Of a stretch of DNA of 64,000 nt, positions 17,839 through 26,261 are shown one piece after another. The stretch comes from Bog-532 sp963805255. Its GTDB lineage: Bacteria > Actinomycetota > Actinomycetes > Streptosporangiales > Streptosporangiaceae. Below the pieces are notes generated by a model that saw nothing but the letters and a program-made list of their open reading frames with translations, was not told the origin of the DNA and searched no databases. The stretch is from the NCBI GenBank assembly GCA_963805255.1, contig CAWDTK010000027.1:1-64000 (forward strand), given 5' to 3'. The translations under genes and the position numbers were made by a program. Each line of letters begins with the position of its first letter. Position 1 is the first letter of the stretch.

Positions 17839-18912
17839 ATGCACGTATCCAGCGACCCGGCCCGGCTCGCGCTCGAGCTGGCCGCGCTCGGCTGGCACAT
17901 CCTGCCGCTGTCCCCGGTCAGCAAACGGCCGCTCGGCAACTGTGGCGCCTGCCGCCCCCGGCACGGCATCGCCGCCCACCTGGCCGGCGCCTGCCCCTGC
18001 CTGCCCGCGGGCGGGTGGTGCCACGGCGTCCGCGCCACCACCACCGACCCCGCGACGATCACCGCCTGGTGGCACCGCCAGCCCCGCGCGGTACCCGGCG
18101 TCGCCGCCGGGCCCTCCGGGCTGGTCCTGATCGATATCGACGCCCACGGCGGCCCGCCCCCGCCCAACCTCGCCACCGGCCTGCTGCCCGGCATCAACCT
18201 CACGGCCGAGCCCATCCCGCCCGGCGCGTGGGCCGACCCGGCCCGGTTCCGGGACGGCCGCGACAGCCTGGCCCTGCTGGCCCGGCTCCGCGGCGGCCCC
18301 CGCCCCTGGCCCACCGGGCCAGACCATCAACCGGTCATCGCGGCCAGCCCCTCCGGCGGGGTGCACCTGTGGTACCGGGCGCCGGCTCCCAACCTGCGCC
18401 AGGCGCTCAGCGACCCCCACGGCCGGTACGGGCTGGCCTGGCAAATCGACCTCAAAGCCGGCTGGTCCTACGGCATCGCCCCCGGCGCGGCCACCATCGT
18501 CGGCACCTACCTGGTCCGCGGCGGCGATCCCGCCCGGCCCGGCCGCATGCCCGCCTGGCTCGCCCACGAGGTCATCCGTGCCACCACCACCGCACCACGG
18601 CAGCTGGTCAGCCCGCCGCCACCGTCGCCCGGCGGACCGGGCCCGGCCGCTTACCTCGCCACCGTTATCGGCCGCGGCGCCGTCCAGCTCGCCGCCCTTA
18701 CAGACGGCCGCAAACGCGCCCTGTCCGCTCTCGCCTACCACGCCGACGGACTCCTTGCCTGGTCGGGGCTCACCCGCGAACACGTGGTCAGTCAGCTCAT
18801 CGACGCCGGCACCGCCGCTGGGCTCGGGCCCGGCATCACCACCCGCATCGTCAACCGCGCCATCGCCAACGGCACCAGTCGGCCGGTGGCCCGGCCCGGG
18901 TCCCGCTCCTAA
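17839..18912 (+). CDS. Bifunctional DNA primase/polymerase (prim-pol) of AICE element 1
   Basis: 357 aa. The N-terminal prim-pol (AEP-type) domain has the catalytic D-x-D in GLVLIDIDAHGG (D99 and D101) and SGGVHLWYR further on. A cysteine-rich insert (CGACRPRHG and CPC, about 35-55) may bind zinc. The C-terminal 110 residues are helical and resemble the primase C-terminal helper domain. With the neighbouring ATPase it would replicate the excised circle. GGAGGT lies 7 nt upstream of the ATG. Confidence 0.9.
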   Translation: MHVSSDPARLALELAALGWHILPLSPVSKRPLGNCGACRPRHGIAAHLAGACPCLPAGGWCHGVRATTTDPATITAWWHRQPRAVPGVAAGPSGLVLIDIDAHGGPPPPNLATGLLPGINLTAEPIPPGAWADPARFRDGRDSLALLARLRGGPRPWPTGPDHQPVIAASPSGGVHLWYRAPAPNLRQALSDPHGRYGLAWQIDLKAGWSYGIAPGAATIVGTYLVRGGDPARPGRMPAWLAHEVIRATTTAPRQLVSPPPPSPGGPGPAAYLATVIGRGAVQLAALTDGRKRALSALAYHADGLLAWSGLTREHVVSQLIDAGTAAGLGPGITTRIVNRAIANGTSRPVARPGSRS

Positions 18913-18990
18913 CGCACTGCCTGACCGCCCATCAGAAGCACGGCCCCACGAAGCGTGTTTGGCCTGCCCACCCATCGGAGGAATCGCCAC

Positions 18991-19194
18991 ATGGCTACGA
19001 GCATTTCCGGCCGGTCCCGCGACAAGCTCACCGTCGCCGAGATATGCGCCGACCTCGGCATCAGCCGCCGGACCTTCTACGAATGGCGCGCTAAGCGCAA
19101 GGCGCCCAAGTGCATCCCCCTGCCGAACGGCGAGCTGCGCGTCCGCCGTGCCGAGTTCGAGCGCTGGCTCGAAGCGCGAGAGGCCGCCGCCTGA
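18991..19194 (+). CDS. Excisionase / AlpA-like helix-turn-helix protein
   Basis: 67 aa from the ATG at 18991, which has GGAGGAA 8 nt upstream. KLTVAEICADLGISRRTFYE is the winged HTH of MerR/Xis-type proteins. The stop overlaps the integrase ATG by one base (TGATG), the standard xis-int arrangement, so the two are translationally coupled. It probably bends att DNA to favour excision. Confidence 0.88.
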   Translation: MATSISGRSRDKLTVAEICADLGISRRTFYEWRAKRKAPKCIPLPNGELRVRRAEFERWLEAREAAA

Positions 19195-20627
19195 TGGATG
19201 GCACCACCTACAACGTCCGCGTCTACAAGACCGAGGTCTACCGGGGCAGAGAGGTCACCACGTACTGGGTCCGGTGGAAGGTCAACGGCAAGCCCTTGAA
19301 AGAGCCGTTCCGCACCGCCGCGCAAGCCGACAGCTTTCGTAGTTCGCTACTGACCGCCGCCCGCAACGGTGAAGCCTTCAGCATTGCAACCGGACGGCCC
19401 GTGTCGTGGGAGCGCGACGAGCCCTCAACCAGCTGGTACGCCCTCACAATCGAATACGCGGCCGTCAAATGGCGCTATGCATCACCCAACCATCGGCGGG
19501 GGATCGCCGAGGCCCTGACCGACGCTACCGAGGCAATGCTCACCAGCGAGGACAGCCCGCATTCGCCGGACGAAATCCGCCGCGCCCTGCGTACATGGGC
19601 GTTCAGTGAAAGGCTACGCGGCAAGAGCCAGCCGTCCGAGGACGTCGCCGTCGTGCTCCGCTGGCTGGAAACTGCCACGATCCCTGTAGTGGACCTGACG
19701 CGGCCACCAACTGGCACAGTACGCACTCGTGCGCTCCTCGACCGCATCAGCGAGAAGAAAGACGGCACCCCCGCCGCCGCGAATACGGCGAACCGCAAGC
19801 GAATGGTGCTCGGCAACGTTCTGGAATACGCCGTGGAAAACGGCATCGTATCATTCAACCCCGTAAAGCGCGTGAAATGGACAAAGCCCCGGATGCTGAA
19901 AACGGTAGACCCCCGCGTCGTCATCAACACCGGCCAGGCCCGGCGCCTGCTGGCTGCTATCCGTACCCTTGGTCCGTGGGACGAACGGCTGGAGGCCTTC
20001 TTCAGCTCGATGTACTACGGCGCCCTTCGTCCTGAGGAAGCCATCGACCTACTCCGGGCCAACCTGGTCAGCCTGCCTGACACGGGATGGGGCGAGATGC
20101 GGCTCACACATTCCGAGCCGCGTAGCGGAGCGAAGTGGACAGACAGTGGTAGATCCCGCGAACGGCGCGCGCTCAAACACCGGCCGGACGGTGATACGCG
20201 AAGCGTGCCGGTGCATCCCGTACTCGTTAGGATGTTCCGTCATCACCTGGATACATTCGGGACCGGGCCGGACGGCAGAATCTTCATTGGCCCGCGCGGC
20301 GGAATCGTCGCCGAGTGGGTTTACCTGGACATCTTCCACCAAGGGCGCGCTATGGCGTTTACAGCCGAAGAGGCCGCCTCACCGCTCGCCGAGATTCCGT
20401 ACGCGCTCCGGCACGCCGCCGTCTCGACCTGGCTCAACGCTGGGGTAGCGCCGCCCCAGGTCGCCGAGTGGGCAGGCCACAGCGTGGACGTCCTGCTGCG
20501 GGTCTACGCCAAATGCATCCACGGGCAGCAGGACGAAGCCAAGCGGCGCATCCTCAACGCCACCCAGGACGACAAGGCCAGCGGCACAGCAGCGACCGAC
20601 CGCCCCGACGAGGACCAGGATCGGTAA
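19194..20627 (+). CDS. Tyrosine recombinase integrase of element 1
   Basis: 477 aa from the ATG at 19194. The N-terminal arm-binding region (YWVRWKVNGKPLKEPF) and SAM-like core domain are followed by the catalytic domain: YYGALRPEEA (Arg, about 276), LRHAAVSTWLNAGV (H/R, about 405), WAGHSVDVLLRVYAKC (His about 430, Tyr nucleophile about 437). The gene ends 140 bp before the partial tRNA-Ser sequence, as expected for site-specific integration into that tRNA. A hairpin terminator follows. Confidence 0.94.
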   Translation: MDGTTYNVRVYKTEVYRGREVTTYWVRWKVNGKPLKEPFRTAAQADSFRSSLLTAARNGEAFSIATGRPVSWERDEPSTSWYALTIEYAAVKWRYASPNHRRGIAEALTDATEAMLTSEDSPHSPDEIRRALRTWAFSERLRGKSQPSEDVAVVLRWLETATIPVVDLTRPPTGTVRTRALLDRISEKKDGTPAAANTANRKRMVLGNVLEYAVENGIVSFNPVKRVKWTKPRMLKTVDPRVVINTGQARRLLAAIRTLGPWDERLEAFFSSMYYGALRPEEAIDLLRANLVSLPDTGWGEMRLTHSEPRSGAKWTDSGRSRERRALKHRPDGDTRSVPVHPVLVRMFRHHLDTFGTGPDGRIFIGPRGGIVAEWVYLDIFHQGRAMAFTAEEAASPLAEIPYALRHAAVSTWLNAGVAPPQVAEWAGHSVDVLLRVYAKCIHGQQDEAKRRILNATQDDKASGTAATDRPDEDQDR

Positions 20628-20711
20628 TGATCTTCGGCACGTATTCGGCACAACCAGCCGCACAGCGCCGCCCCGCTCCGCACGCAGCCGCATAGTCCAC
20701 GCTGGCATGAC

Positions 20712-20753
20712 AACGGCCCCTGACTCGCGTATACCCTGTTCAGGGGCCGTTTT
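20712..20753 (+). terminator. Intrinsic terminator after integrase 1
   Basis: AACGGCCCCTGA pairs exactly with TCAGGGGCCGTT followed by TT, with a 16-nt loop. It lies between int and the attachment site and would insulate the tRNA side from int transcription. Confidence 0.85.
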
Positions 20754-20765
20754 CGCTGACCGGAG

Positions 20766-20824
20766 CGGAGGGCGTGGGATTCGAACCCACGATGACTGTC
20801 ACCAGCCATAGCGGTTTTCAAGAC
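20766..20824 (-). other. Attachment-site repeat: 3' portion of tRNA-Ser (att)
   Basis: 27 bp identical to the 3' end of the intact tRNA-Ser at 56175 (discriminator, acceptor strand and T-arm), then a 16-bp variable arm of different sequence but equal length, then 16 identical bp through the anticodon loop (TAGCGGTTTTCAAGAC). The 5' half of a tRNA is absent, so it is an att remnant and not a gene. It separates element 1 from element 2. The differing variable arm shows the two att copies came from different tRNA-Ser alleles. Confidence 0.88.
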
Positions 20825-21091
20825 TCATCGCGCCTGTCCCGAGCCGTTCCGGCGGATACCCGCTAGTCCCGTAATCGCAGGTAGAGGCCATTTCGGCATC
20901 CCTGCCCATCCCTGCGCGCATCGGCAGGTTCTCCGCCGTGTGCGTCCAACCTGCGTCCATTCGCCCGCGCCCGTGACCTCGCCAAGAGCTACGGCGCGGG
21001 CCTTCGCCATGCCCACATAAAGCGGTCCGCCGCGGTGTGGGAGCACCGCGGCGGACCTGGACCCCAATCCCGCCATGACAGGAGAGGACCA
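20825..21091. other. Non-coding end region of element 2
   Basis: No gene. It holds the GCGTCCAT pair and a GC-rich hairpin (GTCCGCCGCGGTG / CACCGCGGCGGAC, about 21021-21049) just before the first transfer-module gene. The hairpin could attenuate or terminate read-through. Confidence 0.5.
20942..20960. repeat. Candidate integrase arm sites, left end of element 2
   Basis: GCGTCCAA (20942-20949) and GCGTCCAT (20953-20960) lie 11 bp apart, the same 11-bp spacing as the pair at 56088-56106 next to the other att. Confidence 0.55.
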
Positions 21092-21370
21092 ATGCCCAAC
21101 CCTACGATCACCGGCCCGCCAGCGGCCCGCTCGCTGCACGAGATCATCGCCGACGCCCGCCGCGCGAACTGCGGCCAATGCTGGCAGGTCCCGGGCCTGC
21201 CGTGCGTCACGCACCCGGAGGCCGGCGCGGACGGCCTGCACGTGGCCAGACTCGGCCGGGCGATGCGCCGCGGGCTGATCACCGGCCCCGAGCTCGTCGC
21301 CGTGCTGACGACCCTCCCCGCGTTCACGAACGCGACCGTCGTCTACGACGCGCCGGGCGGTGCGCGGTGA
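21092..21370 (+). CDS. Small AICE protein with Cys/His motif
   Basis: 92 aa, ATG at 21092 preceded by AGGAGAG. ANCGQCWQVPGLPCVTH carries C-x2-C...C-x2-H, a likely zinc site. LHVARLGRAMRRGLITGPEL follows. I recognise the type from AICE transfer regions but no function is known to me. First gene of a run linked by GTGA/ATGA overlaps. Confidence 0.7.
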   Translation: MPNPTITGPPAARSLHEIIADARRANCGQCWQVPGLPCVTHPEAGADGLHVARLGRAMRRGLITGPELVAVLTTLPAFTNATVVYDAPGGAR

Positions 21371-21794
21371 CCGGCCCGTTCGAGACGGAGCGCGAGGCCC
21401 GCGAGCTGGCGGCCGTGCAGGCCATCTACGAGGCGTTCCGCAACGACCCCGGCGTGGGCCGCATGACGCCGCACGTTCACCGGATGCTCGTCGAGGCGTG
21501 CGCCGCCGCGGGTGTCCAGCTCGGCGCCTACGACCGGCGTGTCCTGGCCTGGCTGGCCGGGTGGGAGCCGCAGACGGCCGCGGTGGTCGCTGGCCTGATC
21601 TCCAGGGCGAACACCACCGCGGCGGCGCCCGCGCCAGAGACGCGCATGGTCGGCGAGGTCCGCGCCGTGCTCGCCGCATTCGACTGGGAGTGTGGCGACC
21701 GTCAGCTGGCCCTGGATGCCATAGACCGCATCGTCCTCGCCGGGGCCGGCCCGGCGCCGGCGGAGGGCGGGCCGCGCCGGCATCTGCCGACACG
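21367..21794 (+). CDS. Conserved AICE hypothetical protein; 3' end uncertain
   Basis: GTG at 21367 overlaps the previous TGA. The product (ETEREARELAAVQAIYEAFR ... GAYDRRVLAWLAGWEPQTAA ... VRAVLAAFDWECGDRQLALD) is the type commonly found upstream of spdB/traB genes in Streptomyces AICEs. The protein-like part ends around 21760, but the frame stays open to 22014 across the next gene with a Ser/Arg/Pro-rich tail. A lost stop or a small indel near 21770-21795 is likely. Confidence 0.6.
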
Positions 21795-21992
21795 GTGGCG
21801 CTCACCGCTGAGCAGCTCGCCACCGTCATCCGGGCCCTGGCGGACGCCCAGACGCTCCGGATGCGCGAGGCGGATGAGTTTTGCCGTGACTGCGAGACCA
21901 GCCCGGCCGGCGCGTGCTGGCAGCACCTCAGCGATCTTGATGCCGCCCAGGCGTACCACGACCTCGCCGGCATCCTCGGCAGTGGCCGGTGA
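21795..21992 (+). CDS. Small conserved AICE protein with CxxC motif
   Basis: 65 aa from the GTG at 21795. LTAEQLATVIRALADAQTLR then CRDCETSPAGACWQHLSDLD, with a Cys/His set that may bind zinc, and a helical end. No known function. Its stop overlaps the next GTG. Confidence 0.65.
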   Translation: MALTAEQLATVIRALADAQTLRMREADEFCRDCETSPAGACWQHLSDLDAAQAYHDLAGILGSGR

Positions 21993-22222
21993 ACATCGAC
22001 ACGGGCACGTTTGAGGCGCTGTGCGAGCGAGTCGACACGCTCGCGGCGAAAGTCACATACCTGGAGCAGATGCTCCGGCAGCGGAACATCGCCTACGACA
22101 CGCTCATCAAGGCGGGCGAAGAGTCGGCCCTCCGCAAACTGGGGCTGGCGCCTGCGGCTAATGTCCGCGCCGCGGACACCCCCGGCCCCCGGCACCTGCG
22201 GGCCGTGCGGGGTGACTCATGA
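21989..22222 (+). CDS. Small coiled-coil protein
   Basis: 77 aa, GTG overlapping the previous TGA (GTGA). FEALCERVDTLAAKVTYLEQ is a heptad coiled coil. The Pro/Arg-rich tail is probably disordered. Unknown role in the transfer operon; ends in an ATGA overlap with the membrane-protein gene. Confidence 0.7.
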   Translation: MNIDTGTFEALCERVDTLAAKVTYLEQMLRQRNIAYDTLIKAGEESALRKLGLAPAANVRAADTPGPRHLRAVRGDS

Positions 22223-22827
22223 GCGGCGGCAGGGCACGGCGGGGTGCCATGTGGGTGCTGGCGTCCGGCGTCGCCGCCATCGCCGCGATCGTGTCCTATA
22301 GCCACATCTACGACCTCGGCCGCGCCCATGGCGGGACCGGTGTCGCGGCCCGGCTGCTCCCGCTGTCGGTGGACATGCTCATCCTCGTCGGCGAGCTGAT
22401 GCTCCTGCACGAGGCCGACGCCAAGGGCAAGCGGTTCGGGCTCGGCTGGGTGCTCGTCTGGTCCGGCATCCTCGCGACGCTGGCCGCCAACGTGGCCTAC
22501 GGCGCGCAGTTCGGCTGGCTCGGCGCCCTGATCTGGGGCTGCCCCGCCTACAGCTTCATCCTGGCCGCTGGCGGCATGGTGGCTGTCGTCAAGCGGGCGT
22601 CACTGCCCGCCGACGGGTCACCTGACGCACCTCCGCCGTTCGTCCCCACCGACGCCCAGAGTGCGGCGCTGGCCGCGCTGCGCGCCACGACCGTCGCCGG
22701 TAACCCGCTGTCCGGCCGCCAGCTCGAAACGCGGTTTGGGCTCACCCGCGCCGAGGCGACCAGAGTGCGCGAGCTGGCCGCCGCCGAGTCCAACGGTCAC
22801 GCGCCCACGGAAGAACTAGCCAATTAG
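22219..22827 (+). CDS. DUF2637 membrane protein (SpdB-like transfer protein)
   Basis: 202 aa with four membrane segments: WVLASGVAAIAAIVSYSHIY, ARLLPLSVDMLILVGELMLL, WVLVWSGILATLAANVAYGA, LIWGCPAYSFILAAGGMVAV. The cytoplasmic C-terminus ends in an HTH-like LSGRQLETRFGLTRAEATRV. DUF2637 proteins sit directly upstream of the traB translocase in actinomycete AICEs and plasmids and are thought to aid intermycelial spread. Start ATG overlaps the previous stop. Confidence 0.85.
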   Translation: MSGGRARRGAMWVLASGVAAIAAIVSYSHIYDLGRAHGGTGVAARLLPLSVDMLILVGELMLLHEADAKGKRFGLGWVLVWSGILATLAANVAYGAQFGWLGALIWGCPAYSFILAAGGMVAVVKRASLPADGSPDAPPPFVPTDAQSAALAALRATTVAGNPLSGRQLETRFGLTRAEATRVRELAAAESNGHAPTEELAN

Positions 22828-22895
22828 CCCCGGCCCGGGGGGCCACCAGCCAAGACAGCACCCCCGGGCCAGCTCACCGAGATGAGGAGATCATC

Positions 22896-24938
22896 GTGTC
22901 AACTGATCAGCACAATGGCCACCGGGGCAGCGAGGTTGTCCCGCTCCGTGCCATCGACGCGCAGACCGAGGTGCGCCTCGACGAGGACGAGGCGCCCGGC
23001 CCGTCCTACGTCGACCTGACCGGCGGCGACGCGAAACGCCGCCCGATCGTCCCGGACCACTGGTCGAGCTGGGAGAACGCCAAGCGGCACATCACGCTGA
23101 TGGCCGCCCGCCACGGCCACCGGGCCGCGTATCACAGCGTCCGGTCACCCGCCTATTTCACCAAGTCGCTCGGGTTCGCCGTGTGGGGCGTGGCCGTTGC
23201 CGTCCGGCGCCTGGTCGCCTGGTGGCATATCCCGGGCACGACGCGGCTGGAGTGGGACGCCGCCGCGAACGGCCAGCTGCACGAGCACCTGCGCCTGCAC
23301 AAGCAGGGCAGGGAAACCCGGAAGGCCCGCGGGATCATCCTGGCGCTCTGCCTCGCGGGCGTGACCGCCGGGGTCGCTGCCATGGCCGCGTTTGCGCCGT
23401 GGTGGGGGTGGGCGCTGGCCGCCGTGGCGCTGTTCGCGGCGTTCACTGCCGCCGGGCGGCCGCAGGGCAAGACGATCACCTCCCGGGCGGAGCTGCCGTC
23501 CGATGTGCAGCCGCCGACCCCGGACGTGATCGTCCGGGCGCTCGGATCGCTGGGCATCGCCGAGATCAACAAGAGCATCCGCGAGGGCACCCCAGTGAAC
23601 TTCCCGTCCCCGGTCCGTGAGGACGGGCCCGGCTGGCGTTTCGAGGTTGACCTGCCTTACGGCGTGACCGCAACGCAGGTGATCGAGCGCCGCGAGCAGC
23701 TCGCGTCCGGGCTGCGCCGCCCGCTCGGCGCCGTCTGGCCCGAGGTGGTCACCCACGAGCACGCGGGGCGCCTTGAAGGCTGGGTCGGCCGCGTGGACAT
23801 CTCCACGGCGAAGCCTGCGCCGTGGCCGTGGCTGCGGACCGGCGGCGGGAACGTGTTCGATCCGCTGCCGTTCGGCACCAGCCCGCGGCAGCGGCGCGTC
23901 GACGCGGCCGTGATCGAGCACAACTGGCTGATCGGCTCGATGCCAGGCCAGGGCAAGACCTCAGCGGTTCGCGTGCTGAACAGCGCCACCGCCCTGGACC
24001 CCACCGTGGAGAAGTGGACCCATGAGCTGAAAGGCACCGGCGACCTCGACCCGTTCGAGCAGATCTGCCACCGGTTCGTGTCCGGCATCGACGACGAGTC
24101 GATCGCCTACACCGCCGAGTCGCTGAAGATGCTCCGTACCGAGGTGATGAACCGGGCGGCCCGGCTGAAGAAGGTCGACCGCGCGCTGTGCCCGGACAAG
24201 AAGGTCACGCGGGAGATAGCGAACCGGCGCAGCCTGCGCCTGTGGCCAATCGAATGCACGATCGACGAGTGCCAGAACCTCTTTACTCACCCGAAGTACG
24301 GCAAGCAGGCGGGCGAGGACGCGGTCTTCATCATCAAGATCGGCCGGGCGCTGGGCGTGTTCCTGATCCTGGCCACGCAGCGCCCGGACCGGGATTCCCT
24401 GCCGACCGCCATATCCGGCAACGTGTCCAGCCGGTTCTGCCTGAAGGTCGCCGGTCAGGTCGAGAACGACATGATCCTCGGCACCAGCGCCTACAAGAAC
24501 GGGGCGCGGGCCACGACGTTCCGGCCGAAGGTCGACGCCGGGCTCGGCTACCTCAAAGGCGAGGAGAACACCCCCCACGTCGTGCGCACCTACTACCTGA
24601 ACAACGCCGACACCGAGCGCGTGGCCAGGCGGGCCCGCGCGATCCGTGAGGCGGCCGGGACGCTGTCCGGCGTCGCGCTCGGCGAGGACGACGCCACGCC
24701 GGGACGGGACGTGCTCGCCGACACGCTGGAGGCGTTCGGCGGCGACAACGGCCTGCAGTGGCCGGTGCTCGCCGCCCGGCTGGCTGAGCGGTTCCCTGAA
24801 CGATGGGAGGACGCCAGCGCCGACGCCGTGTCCGCCGAGCTGCGCGCCCGCGGCGTGCGAAGCGTCGACGTCAAGACGGACGGCCAGGCGCGCAAGGGCT
24901 GCCGCCGCTCCGACGTCCAGACGGCGGCCGGGCAATGA
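22896..24938 (+). CDS. traB: FtsK/SpoIIIE-family conjugative DNA translocase (TraB/TraSA type)
   Basis: 680 aa, GTG start with GAGGAGA 8 nt upstream. Two membrane segments at about 146-190 (IILALCLAGVTAGVAAMAAF and WWGWALAAVALFAAF) precede the motor. Walker A GSMPGQGKTS is at about 347 and Walker B ECTIDECQNL at about 455. The C-terminal part (LAERFPERWEDASADAVSAE) fits the winged-helix DNA-recognition domain that binds clt repeats. This single hexameric pump transfers double-stranded element DNA between mycelia. It closes the overlap-linked transfer operon. Confidence 0.93.
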   Translation: MSTDQHNGHRGSEVVPLRAIDAQTEVRLDEDEAPGPSYVDLTGGDAKRRPIVPDHWSSWENAKRHITLMAARHGHRAAYHSVRSPAYFTKSLGFAVWGVAVAVRRLVAWWHIPGTTRLEWDAAANGQLHEHLRLHKQGRETRKARGIILALCLAGVTAGVAAMAAFAPWWGWALAAVALFAAFTAAGRPQGKTITSRAELPSDVQPPTPDVIVRALGSLGIAEINKSIREGTPVNFPSPVREDGPGWRFEVDLPYGVTATQVIERREQLASGLRRPLGAVWPEVVTHEHAGRLEGWVGRVDISTAKPAPWPWLRTGGGNVFDPLPFGTSPRQRRVDAAVIEHNWLIGSMPGQGKTSAVRVLNSATALDPTVEKWTHELKGTGDLDPFEQICHRFVSGIDDESIAYTAESLKMLRTEVMNRAARLKKVDRALCPDKKVTREIANRRSLRLWPIECTIDECQNLFTHPKYGKQAGEDAVFIIKIGRALGVFLILATQRPDRDSLPTAISGNVSSRFCLKVAGQVENDMILGTSAYKNGARATTFRPKVDAGLGYLKGEENTPHVVRTYYLNNADTERVARRARAIREAAGTLSGVALGEDDATPGRDVLADTLEAFGGDNGLQWPVLAARLAERFPERWEDASADAVSAELRARGVRSVDVKTDGQARKGCRRSDVQTAAGQ

Positions 24939-25086
24939 CCGGGCCCCTTACCGGGTCGCGGCAGCGCGACCGCGATCTACCAGCCACAACGCCCGCAGCC
25001 GCGACCGCCGCGACCGGCCCGCATGCCCTGGCCTGCGCGGTCGCGGGTCGCGGCACCAGCCACGAGATGACGGAGGTACCGGCCCC

Positions 25087-25608
25087 ATGGGGGTCATCAG
25101 GCGCAAGACCAGGCGGGCTGTGCGGCAGCAGGTCCGCCGCGTCGCGGTCACGTGCGGCACGTGCGGGAAACGGTACACGAACCCGCTCACGCACACCTGC
25201 ACCGTCCGGACCGACTACAAGCGGCGTGTCGCCGCGGACAAGCGCCGCCAGGCCGCCGAGGCTAAACGGCGCAAGGCCAGGGAACGCCGGGACGCCGCCC
25301 GGGCCCGGCGGCGGGAAGCCGCCGCCCGGCGCCGCGCCGCCGCGGCGAAGCGGAAGGCCGCAGCCAAACCGAAGAAGAAGGCAGCCAGGCGACCGGCCCG
25401 CCCGAAGCACCCTTACCAGACCTGCCGCGACGAGTCCTGCCAGCGGTTCGCGTGCCGCGTGTACAAGGAAGGGCGCCGCGACGGCTACGACGACGGATAC
25501 CACGACGGATTCGAGGACGGCCGCGCGGCGGGCTTCGCGGAGGGCTACGCGGCCGGTTACGCCGAGGGCTACTCGGAAGCCTCGTCGTCCTGCAACTGCG
25601 GGGGGTGA
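25087..25608 (+). CDS. Basic protein with zinc ribbon and C-terminal GY-rich repeats
   Basis: 173 aa, ATG at 25087 preceded by GGAGGT. Three parts: an N-terminal zinc-finger-like CGTCGKRYTNPLTHTC; a very basic Arg/Lys/Ala helix (residues about 40-110) likely to bind nucleic acid; and a tail of 8-residue units (DGYDDGYH, DGFEDGRA, AGFAEGYA, AGYAEGYS) with regular G-Y/F spacing. A Cys cluster ends it (SSSCNCGG). Unknown function; it follows the translocase, so a DNA-handling accessory role in transfer is plausible. Confidence 0.7.
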   Translation: MGVIRRKTRRAVRQQVRRVAVTCGTCGKRYTNPLTHTCTVRTDYKRRVAADKRRQAAEAKRRKARERRDAARARRREAAARRRAAAAKRKAAAKPKKKAARRPARPKHPYQTCRDESCQRFACRVYKEGRRDGYDDGYHDGFEDGRAAGFAEGYAAGYAEGYSEASSSCNCGG

Positions 25609-25614
25609 CCGGCC

Positions 25615-25875
25615 ATGACCGCGTACCTGGCCATCCTGGCCATCGTGGCCGTGTGGATCATCTCGCTGATCGTGCACCCGTTCGGCGCATGCTGGCGCTG
25701 CGGCGGCAGGGGCAACGTCATCAAGAAGGGCAGGAAGGGACGGCGCAAGGCGCCCAAGTGCCGGGTGTGCAAGGGCAAACGGCGCCGCCAGCGGCTCGGC
25801 GCCAGGACGGTGCACCGTGCCCGCCGCCAGGTGGCCGCCCACTGGAGGACCCCCGAGGGTGGTGGTCCGCGGTGA
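25615..25875 (+). CDS. Small membrane protein with CxxC zinc-ribbon tail
   Basis: 86 aa. One N-terminal membrane segment (YLAILAIVAVWIISLIV), then ACWRCGGRGNVIKKGRKGRR and CRVCKGKRRRQR, a DnaJ-like C-x2-C-G-G-x-G zinc pattern with a very basic end. The gene lies 6 bp after its neighbour and ends in a GTGA overlap with the next gene. Unknown function; AICE transfer region. Confidence 0.7.
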   Translation: MTAYLAILAIVAVWIISLIVHPFGACWRCGGRGNVIKKGRKGRRKAPKCRVCKGKRRRQRLGARTVHRARRQVAAHWRTPEGGGPR

Positions 25876-26261
25876 AGTGCCCTGGCCTGCACTGCGACGG
25901 CTGCGGCGGTGGTGACGGCAACCTGTTCGAGGTCCTCGTCCTGTTCGCCGTTCCCGCCGCCGTCGCCACTGTGGTACTGGCCTACATCGAGGAGATCCTG
26001 ATCGCTGCCGGTGTGATCGTGGGCAGCGTGCTCGCCGTGACCGGTTTCTTCGTGTGGCGGAACTGGCGTAAGGGCTGGCGGCCATCCCTGAACCCCGTCG
26101 TCTACTGGAACCCGCACGCGGCCGTCAGGGCCCCGGCCGCGCCCGCGCTGACCGCTGAGCAGCTGGCGGGCCTGGCCCAGCTGGGCCAGGCGATCCATGA
26201 CGTGCGGGCAGACGGCGCCATGGCCAGGCAGCACGCCATCACCAACAGGAGAACACCATGA
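25872..26261 (+). CDS. Membrane protein, two predicted transmembrane helices
   Basis: 129 aa, GTG overlapping the previous TGA. It starts KCPGLHCDGCGGGDGN (Cys-rich), then VLVLFAVPAAVATVVLAYI and ILIAAGVIVGSVLAVTGFFV as two membrane spans, then a basic cytoplasmic tail with an amphipathic LTAEQLAGLAQLGQAIHDV. No recognised family. The 3' end overlaps the next ATG. Confidence 0.65.
   Translation: MKCPGLHCDGCGGGDGNLFEVLVLFAVPAAVATVVLAYIEEILIAAGVIVGSVLAVTGFFVWRNWRKGWRPSLNPVVYWNPHAAVRAPAAPALTAEQLAGLAQLGQAIHDVRADGAMARQHAITNRRTP

Larger units (their letters stand above)
16466..20765. mobile_element. AICE remnant (element 1): replication, excision and integration module
   Basis: Gene order Rep ATPase (5'-truncated) - GTGAC repeat cluster - prim-pol - Xis - Int, all on the plus strand, ending at a partial tRNA-Ser repeat at 20766. 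This is the int-distal-to-rep layout of pSAM2-like elements. The transfer genes and the outer attachment site are missing: the left side stops inside the Rep gene next to the MBL hydrolase. It sits head-to-tail with the complete element 2. Confidence 0.8.

Noticed and set aside
20766..20824. A complete second tRNA-Ser gene
   Set aside because: The T-arm, variable arm and anticodon loop are present but the 5' acceptor strand, D-arm and half of the anticodon stem are missing. It is an attachment-site remnant.
20825..22195. Long minus-strand frame across the first transfer genes
   Set aside because: Arg/Pro-rich antisense composition; the plus-strand genes have overlaps, ribosome sites and recognisable AICE patterns.
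24935..25618. ATG-started frame overlapping the traB stop (ATGA) and running through the GY-repeat gene
   Set aside because: Its sequence is Ser/Arg/Pro/Thr-rich, typical of an out-of-frame shadow; the frame starting at 25087 has a proper ribosome site, zinc motif and repeats. A short peptide from 24935 cannot be fully excluded.
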